DNA of 64,000 bases, taken from Acuticoccus kalidii (GTDB taxonomy: Bacteria > Pseudomonadota > Alphaproteobacteria > Rhizobiales > Amorphaceae). This document shows positions 33,950 to 44,589 of the stretch, piece after piece. The stretch covers positions 62,001-126,000 of the forward strand of contig NZ_JAKGCS010000017.1 in NCBI RefSeq assembly GCF_021556395.1, read 5' to 3'. The position numbers and the translations under genes are program-made. Within the stretch, counting starts at the first letter, position 1; the number at the start of each line of letters is the position of its first letter. Below the pieces are notes generated by a model. The model made no database searches, was not told the origin of the DNA, and saw nothing but the letters and a program-made list of their open reading frames with translations.

Positions 33950-34343
33950 AACAGTCCTCCCCATCTCATATTGGCGTTTATCAATGCGCAGACTCTGCCG
34001 ATGCAGCGATCAAATTGTCAACGCATGAAAGGACGGGGATCGAAACTGATCTCATCCCGCCGGTCAACCACATCCGACAAGGAATCAGGCAATTTTGTTT
34101 CCATCTAAACTAAGGGAACTACATCGTTAATTGCGCGATCGTTCAATACATTCTTGAGAGCGGTACCATTTTCCTCGCGAAGATTTATGGAACTGTGATC
34201 ACATGCCCGCCCCGCGGCGGCCGGCTGGCGCGCGGGTGGGACCATGGCGACCGATCCGGCGATTTCGTCCGACGGAAAAGCGCGCTAAGAGGCCAGCGAA
34301 CGCGCCGCATCGCGCTTCCGCCGGCGCTCGTCGAAAGGTCATC
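33950..34343. other. Intergenic promoter region between polyol operon and UDP-sugar dehydrogenase gene
   Basis: No gene is supported in these 394 bases. On the minus strand TTGACA (34016-34021) is the best -35 for the polyol operon, but no good -10 follows at normal spacing. The block ATCGTTAAT / ATCGTTCAAT (34124-34147) is a near-direct repeat about 190 bases upstream of the smoE start. The region is AT-richer than the surroundings in its middle part. An Arg/Pro-rich in-frame extension of the plus-strand gene (34203-34343) was not accepted. Confidence 0.5.
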
Positions 34344-35690
34344 GTGGGACAACTCTCCGACACCGCCACCCTCCTTGCCGACCGACTCACCTCGCGCGCG
34401 GCCGTCGTCGGCGTGATCGGGCTCGGCTATGTCGGCCTTCCCCTCGCCGCGAGCACGGCCCGCGCCGGGTTTGCGACGATCGGCTTCGATGTCGATCCGC
34501 AAAAGCCGGAACGCCTCAAGGCCGGCGTCTCCTATATCGACGCCGTTTCGTCCGAGGAGATCGCGGACCATGTCGCGGCCGGCCGGTTCGACGCGACGAC
34601 CGACTTCTCCCGCCTCGCCACGTGCGACGTGATCGCGATCTGCGTGCCGACCCCGCTGACGAAGAATCGCGACCCGGATCTGTCCTTCGTCGTCGCGACG
34701 GCGGAGACGATCGCGCGGGCGCTGCGCGCGGGCCAGCTCGTCGTCCTGGAATCGACCACCTTCCCCGGCACCACGGACGAGATCGTCCGCCCCATTTTGG
34801 AGGCGACCGGCCTCCTGTCGGGCCGCGACGTCTTCCTCGCCTTCTCCCCCGAGCGCGAAGATCCCGGCAACACCGCGCACAAGACGGCGACCATCCCGAA
34901 GGTCGTCGCCGGCGACGGTCCGGACGCCTCCCATCTCGTCGCCGCCTTCTATGGCGCGGTGGTGGAGAAGATCGTTCCGGTCGCCACGACCCGGACGGCG
35001 GAGGCGGTGAAGCTCACCGAGAACATCTTCCGCGCCGTCAACATCGCCCTCGTGAACGAACTGAAGGTCGTCTACGCCGACATGGGCATCGACGTGTGGG
35101 AGGTGATCGACGCGGCGGCGACCAAGCCGTTCGGCTATATGCCGTTCTATCCGGGCCCCGGCCTCGGCGGTCACTGCATCCCGATCGATCCGTTCTATCT
35201 CACCTGGAAAGCCCGCGAATACGGGCACGCGACGCGCTTCGTGGAGCTCGCGGGCGAGGTCAATGTCGCGATGCCCGATTATGTCGTGACGCGCCTCGCC
35301 GAAGCGCTCGACGAGACGTCGACCCTGTCGCTTGGCGCGTCGAAGGTTCTGGTGATCGGCCTCGCTTATAAGAAGAACGTCTCGGACGTGCGCGAAAGCC
35401 CGTCGCTGCGGCTCCTCGAGATGCTGGAGGCGCGCCGCGTGGCGGTCGCCTATCACGATCCGCACGTCGCCTCGATCCCGCCGACGCGCAAGCACGGGCC
35501 GCTGAAGGGCCGCGCCTCGACCCCGCTGACGGCCGAAACGGTCGCCGGATACGACGCGGTGCTGATCGCGACCGACCACGACGACGTGGATTATGCCCTC
35601 CTCGCCGCGCACGCACCGCTGATCGTCGACACGCGCAACGCGATCCGCAAGCGCGGCCTCACGCCGACGGGCCGGCTCGTCCTCGCCTGA
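34344..35690 (+). CDS. Nucleotide-sugar dehydrogenase (UDP-glucose/GDP-mannose/UDP-GlcNAc type)
   Basis: A 448-residue UDP-sugar 6-dehydrogenase. It has the N-terminal Rossmann fold VGVIGLGYVGLPLAAS, STTFPGTTDE, a central region with KLTENIFRAVNIALVNEL and PFYPGPGLGGHCIPIDPFYLTWKA, which holds the catalytic Cys, and the C-terminal VLGLAYKKNVSDVRESPSLRLLE-type domain. Overall it resembles the WbpA/TviB type that oxidises UDP-N-acetyl hexosamines to uronic acids for polysaccharides, though UDP-glucose cannot be excluded. The start is GTG 34344 with AAAGG about 6 bases before. It stands alone, convergent with a ribose-type permease gene whose stop codon is directly adjacent. Confidence 0.9.
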   Translation: MGQLSDTATLLADRLTSRAAVVGVIGLGYVGLPLAASTARAGFATIGFDVDPQKPERLKAGVSYIDAVSSEEIADHVAAGRFDATTDFSRLATCDVIAICVPTPLTKNRDPDLSFVVATAETIARALRAGQLVVLESTTFPGTTDEIVRPILEATGLLSGRDVFLAFSPEREDPGNTAHKTATIPKVVAGDGPDASHLVAAFYGAVVEKIVPVATTRTAEAVKLTENIFRAVNIALVNELKVVYADMGIDVWEVIDAAATKPFGYMPFYPGPGLGGHCIPIDPFYLTWKAREYGHATRFVELAGEVNVAMPDYVVTRLAEALDETSTLSLGASKVLVIGLAYKKNVSDVRESPSLRLLEMLEARRVAVAYHDPHVASIPPTRKHGPLKGRASTPLTAETVAGYDAVLIATDHDDVDYALLAAHAPLIVDTRNAIRKRGLTPTGRLVLA

Positions 35691-35697
35691 TCAGGCG
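35684..35697. other. 14-base perfect palindrome covering two convergent stop codons
   Basis: CGCCTGATCAGGCG includes both TGA stops, one on each strand, sharing the palindrome TGATCA with no base between the genes. It has no loop, so as a hairpin it would be poor, and no terminator is visible around it. Transcription from each side must read into the other gene unless Rho acts. Confidence 0.7.
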
Positions 35698-36638
35698 TTG
35701 ACGATCCGCCCGCGGCTATAGATCAGCAGCATCCCGATGATCACCGCGCCGTAGATCACCTGGCGAAACGCCTCCTCCATCTGCATCACCGACAGGACGC
35801 TCTGGAGGAGCACGATGATCAACGCGCCGACCACCGTGCCCGCATAGCGCCCTTGGCCACCCAGAATGTTCGTCCCGCCGAGCACCACCGCGGCGATCGA
35901 CGGGAGAAGATAGGCATCGCCCATCGCCTGATAGGCGCGCGCCGAGTAGCCGCCGAGCGCGAGCCCCGCGATCACCGCGCAGAGGCTGCACATCACGAAA
36001 GCGGCGACGATGACGAGGCGCGTCCTGACGCCCGACAGATAGGCCGCCGCCTCCTGATTGCCGATCGCGTACATATAGCGGCCGAGCGGGGTGCGGGTGA
36101 GGACGAAGACCAGCGTCAGCGACACGAGCGCCCAGACGATCACCGAATGCGGAATCCCGAGCGTCCGATCGCGGCCGAGAAAGAGCATCAGATCCGTTGC
36201 CGCGCTCTGCGGGGCGTGGCCGCCGGTCAGCATCACCATCAGACCGAGAAGCACGGTGTTGACGCCGAGAGTGAAGATCATCGACGGCACGCGCAGGAAC
36301 GCGACGCCGAGCCCGTTGACGAGGCCGACTGTGAGGCCGACCCCGATACAGGTGAGCGCCCCGAGCGGTCCGCCGATCGCCGTCGCCAGCATGGCGCCCG
36401 CGGCGAGCGTCCAGGGGACCGACAGATCGATATGGCCGAGGAGGATGACCATCATCATCCCCGCCGCGGTGATGCCGAGAAAGGCGCCGACATGGAGCTG
36501 CTGCATCAGATAATTCGGTGACAGGAACACCGCCGTGCCCTGCGTCGAGAGCGTGTAGACCGTCCCGACCGCGAGAATGAGGACGATGAATCCGAGCCCG
36601 ATGAGGATCGGCTTGTCGATTTTCGACACGAGCGACAT
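35691..36638 (-). CDS. Ribose-type ABC transporter permease (RbsC-like), second copy
   Basis: A 315-residue permease of the RbsC family with about eight to ten helices. Signatures include FLGITAAGMMMVILLGHIDLSVPWTLA (about 53-80), YAIGNQEAAAYLSGVRTRLV and GGTNILGGQGRYAGTVVGALII. Together with the next permease it would form a heterodimeric channel energised by the two-domain ATPase. It lies nine bases after the other permease gene and is the last gene of this operon. Substrate: a monosaccharide or related compound, not determined. Confidence 0.92.
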   Translation of the reverse strand: MSLVSKIDKPILIGLGFIVLILAVGTVYTLSTQGTAVFLSPNYLMQQLHVGAFLGITAAGMMMVILLGHIDLSVPWTLAAGAMLATAIGGPLGALTCIGVGLTVGLVNGLGVAFLRVPSMIFTLGVNTVLLGLMVMLTGGHAPQSAATDLMLFLGRDRTLGIPHSVIVWALVSLTLVFVLTRTPLGRYMYAIGNQEAAAYLSGVRTRLVIVAAFVMCSLCAVIAGLALGGYSARAYQAMGDAYLLPSIAAVVLGGTNILGGQGRYAGTVVGALIIVLLQSVLSVMQMEEAFRQVIYGAVIIGMLLIYSRGRIVNA

Positions 36639-36647
36639 CGGCTTTCC

Positions 36648-37690
36648 TCAGGTGAACAGCGACAGACGGTTGCGCACGCGGAAGGTCCGAGCGGCACCGA
36701 GCGAAACGGCGATGAGGAGGATCACCCCCTCGAAGAAGGGCTGAAGCAGCGGGCTCGCGACGAAGCCGAGCGCGGAGGATTCCGGCACGACGCGGAAGAT
36801 GAAGGAGATCGAGCGCAGCACCAGCGCCCCGAAGATCGTCCCGATCACCCCACCGCTACCGCCATAGAGCGACGTTCCGCCGATCACCACGGTCGCGATC
36901 GAGCGCAGCGTGTACTCGGCCGCTTGCGGCGCGTCGGCGTTGCCGGAGCCGATCTGCATGGTCAGATAGATCCCGGCGCAGCCCGCGAAGAAACCGGCGA
37001 GCGTGAACGCCGTCAGCTTGCACCGGTTGATCTTCACGCCCGACATGAAGGCCGCCGCCTCCGAAGAGCCGACCGCGTAGCAGCCCCGCCCCGTCGCGGT
37101 CCGGCGGAATGGAAGCCAGACGAGGACGACGATCAGGATGAGGTAGATCGGCTGGAGCGGGATGAGGCCGAACCAGCCGAGATCCTCCCACCAGCCATAG
37201 GTGTAGCCGAGCTCGTTGATGTCGTTGGTGAAGGCCCAGGCGAAATCGCCGTCGATCCGCCCGCCCGGCGTCGGCCGCAGGAAGAGGGCAAGGCCGAGAT
37301 AGATCGCCCCGGTCGCCAGAGTCGCGATGATCGGCTGGATCCGGCCGTAGACGACGATACAGCCGTTCATGAAGCCGCAGGCCGCGCCGAGCGCCATGCA
37401 CGCGATCACGCCGAGCACGATGCTGCCGCCCGTCCCCGCCATCACGATCGAGCCGAAACAGTTGACGAGCGTCATCAATGGCCCGACCGACAGGTCGAGA
37501 CCGCCGATCAGCACGACCATCGTCTGCGCCATGCCGACGAGGATCAGCGCGAGCGCCTCGTTGCCGTTCTGCAGGACGACGTTCATCCCGTAATTGGGAT
37601 GCATCGAGACGTAGATCGCGTAAAGGACGACGAAGAGGCCGATCGCGAGCACGAGGCCGAGATTGTGGGCGATCGCGAAACGCAGCGTCT

Positions 37691-37694
<4 letters not shown>
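36648..37694 (-). CDS. Ribose-type ABC transporter permease (RbsC-like), first copy
   Basis: A 348-residue permease of the RbsC family. Seen are ILVGMAQTMVVLIGGLDLSVGPLMTLV (about 50-76), YAVGSSEAAAFMSGVKINRCKL and VIGGTSLYGGSGGVIGTIFGALVLRS. It carries a loop of about 50 residues (around 125-175) that the second copy lacks. It overlaps the ATPase gene by four bases. Two permease genes of this kind point to a heteromeric importer. Confidence 0.92.
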
Positions 37695-39253
<1,559 letters not shown>

Positions 39254-39292
39254 GGACGAACTCCGGGTCTAGGGGAGAAGAGCGCGAGCGGC

Positions 39293-39320
39293 CCGGCCGA
39301 TGCTCGACGGCACCGGCCGG
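39293..39320 (-). other. GC-rich inverted repeat between ribose-type binding-protein and ATPase genes
   Basis: CCGGCCG and CGGCCGG pair around a 14-base loop, 10-37 bases downstream of the binding-protein stop on the minus strand. As in the polyol operon it lacks a T-run and lies exactly between the binding-protein gene and the rest of the transporter. A transcript-stabilising role is inferred. Confidence 0.5.
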
Positions 39321-39329
39321 ATGATGTCG

Positions 39330-40451
39330 TCAGTTGTTCGCTTCGCTTTCCGCCATGATCTCCGGCGCGGTGATGGTCACACCGCAGGGAGGAAAGTCGT
39401 TCGGCGTGAAGAAATCGTCCGGCAAATTGGACCAGTAGTTCACCCCGTCCTCGACCGTCTCGAAGTTCACCACCGGGATCGGAACGGAGATGAGCTGCGG
39501 CATCGTCTCGCCCTGCAGCGCCGAGAGGGCCGCCTTGATCGAGATCGCGACGAGACCCGGGGACTGACCGTAAGAGAGGCCGAGAAGGCCCTCTTTGGAA
39601 TGCTCGGCAATCTGCTTGCGGAAGCCGTTCTCCGCTTCACCGGCCATGGGCACGAAGGGATGGCCCGCGTCGATCAGCGCCTGCACGGTCCCGTTCGTCC
39701 CGCCCTGGCTGAAGATGCCGTCGAATTTGCCGTGCACGGCGAGCGCGTCGGCCGTCACCTTCTGCGAATCGCCCGGCGCCCAGTTGCCGACCACCTCGAC
39801 GATCTCGAAATCGTTGCCGTCGCCCTCCATCACGGAGCGGAAGCCCTCGTGCCGGTCACGATCGACGGAGTTGCCGGGAAGGCCGCGCACTTCGAGGATC
39901 TTGCCCGCGTGGCCGACATGATCGACGAGCCATTCGCCCGACATCACGCCCATCTCGTACTGGTCCTCGTTGACCTGCATCACCTCGTCGGTGTCGAGCA
40001 CATTGTCGAATGGGACGAGGACGACGTTGTTGCGGTTGGCGAGGCGGATCACCCGGTCGAAGCCGGTGGGGCTGACGGCGATGGTGATGATCGCGTCATA
40101 GCCCTGGTTGATGAAATCTTCGATCGCGCCGAGCTGAGCGGCGGCGTCCGTTCCGGTGGAGACGACCTTGAAGTCGGAGATCAGCGGCGCGACGTCCTCT
40201 TTCTCGACATAGGCTTTCGCGGTCTTGATCATCTGGATGCGCCAGATGTTGCCCACGAACCCGTTCACCACGGCGACCTTGAACGGCCCCTCGCGCGGCT
40301 CCCACTGGAAATAGGCCGTTTCGTCGTTCCATGGCACGAAGCACTTCGGCTCGTAGCCTGGTCCGTCGACGGTTTTCGGGCCGGCGAGTGCGGCACCGGC
40401 GGCGAAGGTCATCGCGGTCGCCAGCATGGCCGCCGTCATGGCGTGCTTCAT
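39330..40451 (-). CDS. Sugar ABC transporter substrate-binding protein (RbsB/Peripla_BP_4 type)
   Basis: A 373-residue periplasmic receptor with a signal peptide (MKHAMTAAMLATAMTFAAGAALA, cleavage near 23). The mature protein has FKVAVVNGFVGNIWRIQMIKTAKAYVEKE, the family opening, then AIEDFINQGYDAIITIAVSPTGF and VEVVGNWAPGDSQKV. The start ATG (40449-40451) has GGAGG five bases upstream; a longer reading to 40490 is not needed. It is the first gene of the ribose-type operon. About 120 bases upstream on the minus strand, TTGGAC-18-TATCCT is a possible promoter. There is no sugar kinase or isomerase beside it. Confidence 0.93.
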   Translation of the reverse strand: MKHAMTAAMLATAMTFAAGAALAGPKTVDGPGYEPKCFVPWNDETAYFQWEPREGPFKVAVVNGFVGNIWRIQMIKTAKAYVEKEDVAPLISDFKVVSTGTDAAAQLGAIEDFINQGYDAIITIAVSPTGFDRVIRLANRNNVVLVPFDNVLDTDEVMQVNEDQYEMGVMSGEWLVDHVGHAGKILEVRGLPGNSVDRDRHEGFRSVMEGDGNDFEIVEVVGNWAPGDSQKVTADALAVHGKFDGIFSQGGTNGTVQALIDAGHPFVPMAGEAENGFRKQIAEHSKEGLLGLSYGQSPGLVAISIKAALSALQGETMPQLISVPIPVVNFETVEDGVNYWSNLPDDFFTPNDFPPCGVTITAPEIMAESEANN

Positions 40452-40672
40452 GAAGTCCTCCCATGATGGACGGGGTTGCCACGGGGACACCCCGTCTCGT
40501 GCTCATTTGTTTCGCCAGGTCTCGGCCGAACAAACGGCGAGTCGGCGCATAGAGGATAGAGCAATCTAAGCGGGAAGTCCAAGACGAGATTTTGCGAATA
40601 TTTGAAATCGTATAGTCGTTCGCATCCAAACAATGGGAAAGCCGCCGCCCGCGCGCCGAGGCGACTTCGCGC

Positions 40673-42928
40673 TCACAGAACGGTGGCGTCCGCATATGCC
40701 TCGGCCGGGGCGGGCGCGCCGAGGAGGTGGCCCTGGAAGCGGATGCAGCCGAGCCGCTTCAGCGTTTCGAGCTCCTCCTCGGTCTCGACCCCTTCGGCGA
40801 TCACCCCGATGTCCATGTGATGCGCCATGTCGAGGATCGCCCGGACGACGCTCTGCGCGCCGCGATGGTCGGCGGCGGCGATGTCGCGGACGAAGGACTG
40901 GTCGATCTTCACGAAGCTGATGGGGAGATCCGCGAGGAGGCGGAGCGAGGTGTAGCCTGTCCCGAAATCGTCGATCGCGAAGCGTACGCCGCAATTGTTG
41001 ATGGCGCGGATCGTCTGGGTGAGGCTCGACACGCTCTGCACGGCGAAACTTTCGGTCAGCTCGATCGTCACCGAGCGGCCGGGAACGCGGCATCGGATCA
41101 GCGTGTCGGCCACATGGTCGACGACGCCGGGCGCTTCGAGCGTGCGCACCGACATATTGAGCAGGAGCATGTCGAGCCCGCTCCCCGCCTCGAGCCAAGC
41201 GGCGAATTGCTCGATCGCGAGGGTGAAGACCTCGAAATCGATCCGCGAGATCAGGTTCGTGCTTTCGGCGATCGGAATGAACGTCGCCGGCGGGACGGGC
41301 TCGCCGGTGCGCCGGTTGCGCCAGCGCACCAGCGCCTCCATGCCGATCGCACGGTCGCCGTCGAGCCCGAAGACCGGCTGGAAGACGAGCCTGAAATCGT
41401 GATGCTCGAGCGCGGCCGCGAGATCGAACTCCATCAACAACCGGCTGTCGGTCGAGTTGAGCACGGCCTTGTCGAAGACCATCACCCCGCCGCCGCCAGC
41501 ATTCTTGACGTGATAGAGCGCGAGGTCCGCATAATGCACGAGCGCCTCGGGACTGTCGGCATCGCGGGGGAGCGCGCTCACCCCGACGCTCGCGCCGACG
41601 ACGATGCTGTGCCCGTCGATGAGGACGGGCGTGCGGAACTGATCGACGAGATCGTTCGCGAAGGCGACCAGCTCGTCCTCTGCGGCGCCCCGGCACAGGA
41701 TCGCGAACTCGTCGCCGCCGATCCGGTAAAGGCGCATGTTCGGCCGCAGGAACGCCTCTCCCCGAACGACCAAGACGCGGAGCAGTTCGTCGCCGATCGC
41801 GTGGCCATAGGCGTCGTTGACCGGCTTGAAGCGGTCGAGATCGATCGAGATCAGGGTCGTGAGGCGCGTCGTCGTCGCCTCGGCGGCCGCCGTCGCGAGA
41901 TCCTCGACGAAGGCGACCCGGTTGAGCGCGCCCGTCAGCGCATCGTGCGTCGCGAGAAAGCGGATCTTCGCCTCGGCGCGAGCCCGCTCGGTCACGTCGA
42001 TGAAGATGAGGATGTTCTCCCCGGCGGCGCGGGAGGGCGGCAACAGATCATGAAGCCGCTCCCGCCCCCGGACGAACGCCTTCTTCACGAGGACATCGCG
42101 CCCCTCCTCGATGAAGTGCACGTGCGCCTCGCCGCGCATCGGGCTCGAGAAGAGGTGCCGCGTCAGCCCGCGAAAGCCGGCGATGACGACACCGTCGACG
42201 CGGAAGCTGTGCGTGTCGCCGGCCAGCTCGCTTGGGTCGCTCGCATTCAGCATCTCGAGGAGTGAGCTGTTGGCGAAGTGGATCTCCGCATCGGAATCGA
42301 TTTGGCAGATGCCGACCGGCGCGCTCTCGGCGAGCGCCATGAAGCGGCGCATCTCCGCCTCGAGCTTGCCGCGCAGCTCGTAGAGCTCCGTCACGTCGAT
42401 CGCGACGCCGATATTCGCGCCGCTCGGCGTGCGGGTCTTCGTGACGCGCAGCCAGACATTGCCGGGATAGACACGGTCCGACGGCTGACCGTCGGCGACG
42501 GTCTGGACGCGGAGGCGGCGCTCCATCTCCCGCGGAATGTCCGCCTCGGGCATCGTCCGTTCGAGCGACCGGTGGAGCAGCTCGCGATAGGGCGCGCCCG
42601 GAACGAACGTCTCCTTCGGAACGCCCAGCACCTCGCGATAGCGACGGTTCGCGAGGACGAGCCGATCCTCTTTATCGTAGACCACGATCGCCGAACGCGT
42701 GACGTCGAGCGCTTCCTGCACGACGGAAAAGCGGTCGAACATGAAGGCGACGGCGAGCGCGGCCACCCCGGCCCCGATGACGGGCACGAGCAACGCCCAG
42801 CCGGGCACGCCCCCGCTCCACAGGAAGGCCGCGAGCGGAACGAGCGCGCTCGTCAACGCCAGCAGCGCGGTGATCGCCAATGTGTTCGGCTTGAAGATCA
42901 GCCCGCGCACGTGAGTCCAAAGGCGCAT
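40673..42928 (-). CDS. Membrane PAS-GGDEF-EAL cyclic-di-GMP protein
   Basis: A 751-residue signalling protein. Two N-terminal membrane segments (about 17-37 and 43-63) are followed by two PAS-like domains (about 75-190 and 195-320), a GGDEF domain with intact RIGGDEFAI near 400 and an EAL domain with GMEALVRW near 528, DDFGTGYTS and KIDQSFV. Both catalytic signatures are present, so it could make and degrade c-di-GMP; which activity dominates is unknown. In the EAL domain the end has QGHLLGAPAPAE, close to the usual loop. It stands alone, divergent from the lar-like operon and downstream of the ribose-type operon. Confidence 0.93.
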   Translation of the reverse strand: MRLWTHVRGLIFKPNTLAITALLALTSALVPLAAFLWSGGVPGWALLVPVIGAGVAALAVAFMFDRFSVVQEALDVTRSAIVVYDKEDRLVLANRRYREVLGVPKETFVPGAPYRELLHRSLERTMPEADIPREMERRLRVQTVADGQPSDRVYPGNVWLRVTKTRTPSGANIGVAIDVTELYELRGKLEAEMRRFMALAESAPVGICQIDSDAEIHFANSSLLEMLNASDPSELAGDTHSFRVDGVVIAGFRGLTRHLFSSPMRGEAHVHFIEEGRDVLVKKAFVRGRERLHDLLPPSRAAGENILIFIDVTERARAEAKIRFLATHDALTGALNRVAFVEDLATAAAEATTTRLTTLISIDLDRFKPVNDAYGHAIGDELLRVLVVRGEAFLRPNMRLYRIGGDEFAILCRGAAEDELVAFANDLVDQFRTPVLIDGHSIVVGASVGVSALPRDADSPEALVHYADLALYHVKNAGGGGVMVFDKAVLNSTDSRLLMEFDLAAALEHHDFRLVFQPVFGLDGDRAIGMEALVRWRNRRTGEPVPPATFIPIAESTNLISRIDFEVFTLAIEQFAAWLEAGSGLDMLLLNMSVRTLEAPGVVDHVADTLIRCRVPGRSVTIELTESFAVQSVSSLTQTIRAINNCGVRFAIDDFGTGYTSLRLLADLPISFVKIDQSFVRDIAAADHRGAQSVVRAILDMAHHMDIGVIAEGVETEEELETLKRLGCIRFQGHLLGAPAPAEAYADATVL

Positions 42929-43271
42929 GTGTCCCCGCTTTGCGCGCCGTTCTGTTCGCCCGGTCGCGGCTTTTCTTTGGTCGCCACGCCGTCGCGCCGG
43001 ACGCGGCCCTCTCTCGTGACGGCGACCCCCGCGACCCGCGAAACAGCTCAGAATGCGCGAAGCAGCCTCGAGTGGTACGCCTATGAAACACTACCACAAA
43101 TATCCTTTGCCGGTCTTTTCCATCGCTTGCATCCGCCTCGCGACGTTTGGGGCTCGCAACCGGGATCCGAATTCGTGTTAAGAGGGTTGCAACCGCAGAG
43201 AGTCGATTGCCTCATTGCAGGAGGCGACGGAGCCCAGACCGGCGGACGGAGCAAACGGGCGGGAGCGAATC
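42929..43271. other. Promoter region between the GGDEF-EAL gene and the lar-like operon
   Basis: No gene is supported in these 343 bases. The stretch 43080-43200 is lower in GC and is where the plus-strand promoter of the lar-like operon should lie. A perfect 10-base palindrome GGTTGCAACC (43185-43194) sits 78 bases before the start codon and may be an operator. GTGGTA/TACCAC arms with a 14-base spacer lie near 43074-43099. Confidence 0.5.
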
Positions 43272-44561
43272 ATGACTGTGATCCAGGGTCTCATCGAACA
43301 CATCAACCTGCCGCGCATGGCGCCGGTGCGTCAGATCTTCGAGGACACCTCGCTTCCCGATGTCGATGCCGCGCTGCGCGAAAGCTTCCGCACATCCGGC
43401 GTCGCCGAGCGGATCAAGCCGGGTGCGCGGATCGCCGTCGGCGTCGGCAGCCGTGGTCTAGCCGATCTCCCGCTTCTCGTCCGCGTCACGGTCGACGAAT
43501 TGAAGAAACTCGGCGCGGAGCCGTTCATCGTGCCGGCCATGGGCAGCCATGGCGGGGCGACCGCGCTCGGCCAGGAGCGGCTTCTCGCCGGCCTCGGCGT
43601 CACCGAGGAGAGCGTCGGCGCCCCGATCCGCTCCTCGATGGAGACCGTCGAGCTCGACCGGCTGCCGAACGGCCTTCCCGTCCTCATCGACCGCTATGCC
43701 ATGGAGGCGGACGGGATCTGCGTCATCAACCGTGTGAAGGCGCACACGAGCTTCACCGCGCCCATCGAAAGCGGCATGGCGAAAATGATCACCATCGGCC
43801 TCGGCAAGCAGAAGGGCGCCGATTCCTGCCACGCGCACGGCTTCGGCAAGATGGCTGAGCATGTCGTCGAGATGGCGAAGATCAAACTCGCCAAGGCGCC
43901 CATCCTGTTCGGCGTCGCCTCGGTCGAGAACGCCTATGACAAGATCGCCATCGCCGAGGTGGTGCTCGCCGAAAACATCCTGGAGCGCGAGCTCGACCTC
44001 CTGAAGATCTCGAAGGCGAGCATGCCGCGCATCCTGTTCAACCCGATCGACGTTCTCGTCGTCGACAAGATGGGCAAGGAATATTCCGGCACCGGCACGG
44101 ATCCCAACATCACCGGCCGCGCGCCGACGCCTTATATCAAGCTGCAACAGGAGGCGACGCGCTTCGTCATCCGCGACTTGTCGATGAAGAGCGGCGGCAA
44201 CGCGACGGGCATGGGCCTCGCCGACATCATCACCCGCCGCCTCTTCGACAAGATCGACTTCAACGCGACCTACGCGAACCACATCACGTCCACGGTGATG
44301 CTCGGCGCCAAGATCCCGATGATCATGGACAATGACGAGCTCGCTTTGAAGTGCGCGATCAAGACCTGCAACAGCCTCGATCCGGGCAACATCAAGATGG
44401 TCCGCCTCGAGAACACGTTGCATCTCGAAACCATCTGGATCTCCGAGGCGCTGCTTGCCGATGCCGAGGCGAATCCGGCGGTCGAGATTCTCGGCGAGGC
44501 CCGCGCGATCGACTTCGACGCCGATGGGAACATCGCCGACACCATGGCCGCCGCCGCTTGA
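43272..44561 (+). CDS. LarA-like protein (DUF2088; nickel-pincer-dependent racemase/epimerase family)
   Basis: A 429-residue LarA-family protein, close in length to LarA (about 424). Motifs align well in spacing with the lactate racemase active site: His93 in AMGSHGG (LarA His108), His158 in VKAHTSF (His174), Lys171 in GMAKMIT (Lys184, which carries the cofactor) and His187 in DSCHAHG (His200). It is followed by larC, larE and larB, the three genes needed to build the nickel-pincer nucleotide. Known family members racemise or epimerise 2-hydroxy acids. The sequence around these residues differs from classic LarA, so the substrate may not be lactate. The start ATG has GGGAG six bases upstream; a longer in-frame reading from 43215 is not used. 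Confidence 0.85.
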   Translation: MTVIQGLIEHINLPRMAPVRQIFEDTSLPDVDAALRESFRTSGVAERIKPGARIAVGVGSRGLADLPLLVRVTVDELKKLGAEPFIVPAMGSHGGATALGQERLLAGLGVTEESVGAPIRSSMETVELDRLPNGLPVLIDRYAMEADGICVINRVKAHTSFTAPIESGMAKMITIGLGKQKGADSCHAHGFGKMAEHVVEMAKIKLAKAPILFGVASVENAYDKIAIAEVVLAENILERELDLLKISKASMPRILFNPIDVLVVDKMGKEYSGTGTDPNITGRAPTPYIKLQQEATRFVIRDLSMKSGGNATGMGLADIITRRLFDKIDFNATYANHITSTVMLGAKIPMIMDNDELALKCAIKTCNSLDPGNIKMVRLENTLHLETIWISEALLADAEANPAVEILGEARAIDFDADGNIADTMAAAA

Positions 44562-44589
44562 GGCGACCCACCCGACACGAGACGACACC

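Noticed and set aside
34203..34343. N-terminal extension of the UDP-sugar dehydrogenase
   Set aside because: The 47 extra residues are Arg/Pro/Ala-rich and unlike the family; GTG at 34344 has a ribosome binding site and gives the usual length.
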